Positions 5,831-7,548 of a stretch of DNA of 7,548 bases are shown here, in pieces (position 1 is the stretch's first letter; every line of letters begins with the position of its first letter). The DNA lies in NCBI GenBank assembly GCA_035462375.1, contig DATHUJ010000187.1:1-7548 (forward strand), in the 5' to 3' direction. The translations under genes were made by a program, and so were the position numbers. This DNA comes from DASTQL01 sp035462375 (lineage in GTDB: Bacteria > Actinomycetota > Actinomycetes > Jiangellales > Jiangellaceae). The notes under the pieces were generated by a model that was not told the DNA's origin, did not search any database, and was given only the letters and a program-made list of their open reading frames with translations.

Positions 5831-6783
5831 ACGCCGACCTTCCGTCGGGTCCGACTCATCCGGCCCTTCTCGCGGAGCAGCGCCAGGCCCTTGGTGAGCA
5901 CCTCGCCGTAGACCTCGTCGGGGTCCAGCCGGCGCAGCTCCTCGGCCAGGCAGTCCCGGTCCAGGCGCTTGGGGAGGGCGACCTTGCGCTCCGGACTCCC
6001 GGGGACTCTCAGGACGGCGTTCTCCTCGTCCGGCCGGTCGACCTCGAGCGGTCCGGACGTGCGGTCCAGCCGCACGCTCACCAGGCCGTCGACCCCGCTG
6101 TTGCGGACCCGGGTGGTGGGGCAGCGCAGGGCACGCATCAGCCACGCCGCGAGCAGGTCGGCGCTCGGGCTGTCGGGCGCGCCGACGACGCGCACCCCGG
6201 TGACCTTCTCGCGCCGCCCCTGCTCGACCGAGGCGGCGATGACGGCACGCCAGAGGGTGATCCGGGTCCAGGCCAGGTCGGTGTCGCCGGCGGTGTAGGT
6301 GCTCGCGCGGTCGCCGATCGCCTGGATGGGGCGCGCGCAGGCCGCGGCGTCGGTGATCCGCCGCTGGGCCAGCCGGCCCACCGGGTCGTCGGCAGGGCGC
6401 TCGGGAGCCTCCCCGGGCCACCAGGCGACGACCGGAGCGTCGGGCAGCAGGAGGGGGATGACGACGCTCGCGGGGTGGGCGGTCAGCGGACCGAACAGCC
6501 GGTGCACCACCACCTCGCTCGCCCCCGCGTCCCCGCCCACACGGATCTGCGCGTCGAGCCGGGCAGATCCCCGGGCCGTGCCGCGGACGACGGCCACGAT
6601 CCGGCAGGGGTGCTCGTGGCTGGCGTGGTTGGCCGACTCGATGGCCGACTCGGCGTGCTGCTCGTCGGTGACGATGACCAGGGTCAGCACCCGGCCGAGG
6701 GCCACCGCCCCGTGCAGGTCGCGGAGGTCGACGAGCCGTTTCGCGACCGCGTTGGCCGTCGTGGAGGGCATGTCGATGATCAT
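5827..6783 (-). CDS. opcA: OpcA, glucose-6-phosphate dehydrogenase assembly/effector protein
   Basis: A 318-residue OpcA homologue. In cyanobacteria and corynebacteria OpcA is needed for full activity of glucose-6-phosphate dehydrogenase, acting as an assembly or allosteric partner; it is not itself a known enzyme. Recognisable segments: GRVLTLVIVTDE (30-41), HPCRIVAVV (58-66), the conserved DAPVVAWWPGEAP (115-127), DTDLAWTRITLWR (167-179), PSADLLAAWL (206-215) and LDPDEVYGEVL (286-296). A short basic tail (RMSRTRRKVGV) closes it. The ATG at 6783 was chosen because it forms the ATGA overlap with the zwf stop and has GGAGG 5 bases upstream (6789-6793 on this strand). An in-frame ATG at 6795 is less likely, as it contains that ribosome binding site. 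Its place directly after zwf fits its role. Confidence 0.94.
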   Translation of the reverse strand: MIIDMPSTTANAVAKRLVDLRDLHGAVALGRVLTLVIVTDEQHAESAIESANHASHEHPCRIVAVVRGTARGSARLDAQIRVGGDAGASEVVVHRLFGPLTAHPASVVIPLLLPDAPVVAWWPGEAPERPADDPVGRLAQRRITDAAACARPIQAIGDRASTYTAGDTDLAWTRITLWRAVIAASVEQGRREKVTGVRVVGAPDSPSADLLAAWLMRALRCPTTRVRNSGVDGLVSVRLDRTSGPLEVDRPDEENAVLRVPGSPERKVALPKRLDRDCLAEELRRLDPDEVYGEVLTKGLALLREKGRMSRTRRKVGV

Positions 6784-7548
6784 GGGCGCCTCCATTGCCG
6801 GCCGTCGCGTTCGAGCATCTCCTCGGCGGAGGCCGGGCCCCAGCCTCCTGCAGAGTACGGCTCGGGCTTGCCGTGCTTGCCCCAGAAGTGCTCGATCGGG
6901 TCGAGGATCCGCCAGGACAGCTCGACCTCCTCGTGCCGGGGGAACAGCGGGGGGTCCCCGAGCAGGACGTCCAGCAGCAGGCGCTCGTAGGCCTCGGGGC
7001 TGGCCTCGGTGAAGGAGTGCCCGTAGCCGAAGTCCATCGTGACGTCCCGGACCTCCATGGAGGTCCCCGGCACCTTGGAGCCGAAGCGGATCGTCACGCC
7101 CTCGTCCGGCTGCACGCGGACGACCAGGGCGTTCTGCCCAAGCTCCTCCGTCGCGGTGCTCTCGAACGGCAGGTGCGGCGCCCGTTTGAAGACGACCGCG
7201 ACCTCGGTCACGCGACGGCCCAGGCGCTTGCCCGTACGGAGGTAGAAGGGGACACCCGCCCACCGCCGGGTGTCGATGTCCAGGCGGATCGCCGCGTAGG
7301 TCTCCGTGTTCGAGTCCTTGGGGATGCCCTCCTCCTCCAGGTAGCCGGCGACCTTGTCCCCGCCCTGCCAGCCGGCGTCGTACTGGCCCCGGGCGGTGTG
7401 CTTGCCGAGGTCGCGGGGGAGCCGCACGGCGGAGAGCACCTTCTCCTTCTCCGCCCGGAGGTCGCGCGCGTCGAAGGACACCGGCTCCTCCATGGCCACC
7501 AGGGCGAGCAGCTGCAGGAGGTGGTTCTGGATGACGTCGCGGGCCGCG
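6780..7548 (-). CDS. zwf: Glucose-6-phosphate 1-dehydrogenase, C-terminal part
   Basis: The gene enters from the right edge; 255 residues plus one extra base are visible, roughly the C-terminal half of a typical 500-residue enzyme. It oxidises glucose 6-phosphate to 6-phosphogluconolactone with reduction of NADP. Visible residues 3-22 match the conserved RDVIQNHLLQLL...AMEEP segment that normally follows the catalytic HYLGKE motif, which itself lies outside the window. Further conserved parts are the GQYDAGWQGGDKV segment, SNTETYAAIRLDID, PFYLRTGKRL, FGYGHSFTEASPEAYERLLLD in pieces, and the C-terminal DGRQWRRP. The open frame runs to the window edge, so the ATG at 7499 is internal. The TGA overlaps the opcA start (ATGA), indicating a coupled zwf-opcA-pgl operon. 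tal and tkt commonly lie upstream in actinobacteria but are not in view. Confidence 0.97.
   Translation of the reverse strand, partial: AARDVIQNHLLQLLALVAMEEPVSFDARDLRAEKEKVLSAVRLPRDLGKHTARGQYDAGWQGGDKVAGYLEEEGIPKDSNTETYAAIRLDIDTRRWAGVPFYLRTGKRLGRRVTEVAVVFKRAPHLPFESTATEELGQNALVVRVQPDEGVTIRFGSKVPGTSMEVRDVTMDFGYGHSFTEASPEAYERLLLDVLLGDPPLFPRHEEVELSWRILDPIEHFWGKHGKPEPYSAGGWGPASAEEMLERDGRQWRRP

Noticed and set aside
4772..5911. A 379-codon + strand open frame running through rbpA and opposite pgl
   Set aside because: It overlaps rbpA in another frame and is antisense to pgl. The translation has no coherent fold or motif.
5831..6421. Apparent N-terminal extension of pgl within opcA
   Set aside because: The extension is low-complexity out-of-frame opcA. 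The GTG at 5830 gives the usual Pgl length and has a good ribosome binding site.
6784..7263. Apparent N-terminal extension of opcA within zwf
   Set aside because: It overlaps zwf out of frame and its sequence is not OpcA-like. The ATGA junction at 6780-6783 with GGAGG gives a normal-length protein.
1..7548. Mobile elements, CRISPR arrays, tRNA/rRNA genes, or a novel multi-gene system
   Set aside because: All gene space is filled by recognised housekeeping families on a conserved actinobacterial order, with no transposase, long terminal repeats or spaced repeats, and no shift in base composition visible.

Overview
The window is a high-GC, gene-dense stretch of an actinobacterial (Actinomycetota) chromosome. 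Three things point there: strong G/C bias at third codon positions, the presence of WhiA, RbpA and OpcA (families typical of, or confined to, actinobacteria), and the gene order yvcK-whiA-gap-pgk-tpiA-secG next to zwf-opcA-pgl, which is known from many actinomycetes. Protein details recall a Streptomyces/Nocardioides-type lineage, but I cannot fix the genus from sequence alone.

Layout. Bases 1-5015 are read on the + strand: the C-terminal 45 residues of a YvcK/CofD-like protein, then whiA, a 132-base gap leader, gap, a long hairpin, pgk, tpiA (overlapping pgk by one base), a 93-base hairpin-rich spacer, secG and rbpA. Bases 5051-7548 are read on the - strand: zwf (partial; its N-terminal part lies beyond the right edge), opcA and pgl, joined by ATGA and GTGA stop/start overlaps. 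The two gene sets converge on a 35-base gap (5016-5050) that holds a GC-rich hairpin, probably a shared terminator. No stretch over 300 bases lacks a gene.

Function. gap, pgk and tpiA encode three consecutive enzymes of lower glycolysis/gluconeogenesis. zwf, opcA and pgl encode the NADPH-producing entry to the oxidative pentose phosphate pathway, with OpcA as the actinobacterial partner of glucose-6-phosphate dehydrogenase. YvcK and WhiA are regulators, of carbon/cell-envelope balance and of cell division/development. SecG is a small translocon subunit. RbpA is an RNA polymerase-binding transcription activator.

I see no mobile element, CRISPR array, tRNA, rRNA or unknown defence or biosynthetic system. 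This is a conserved housekeeping region. The points worth a second look are mostly non-coding: a 20-bp hairpin between gap and pgk, interlocked palindromes over the secG stop codon, and repeats in the gap leader. There is also an unusual cysteine in GAPDH near the cofactor site.
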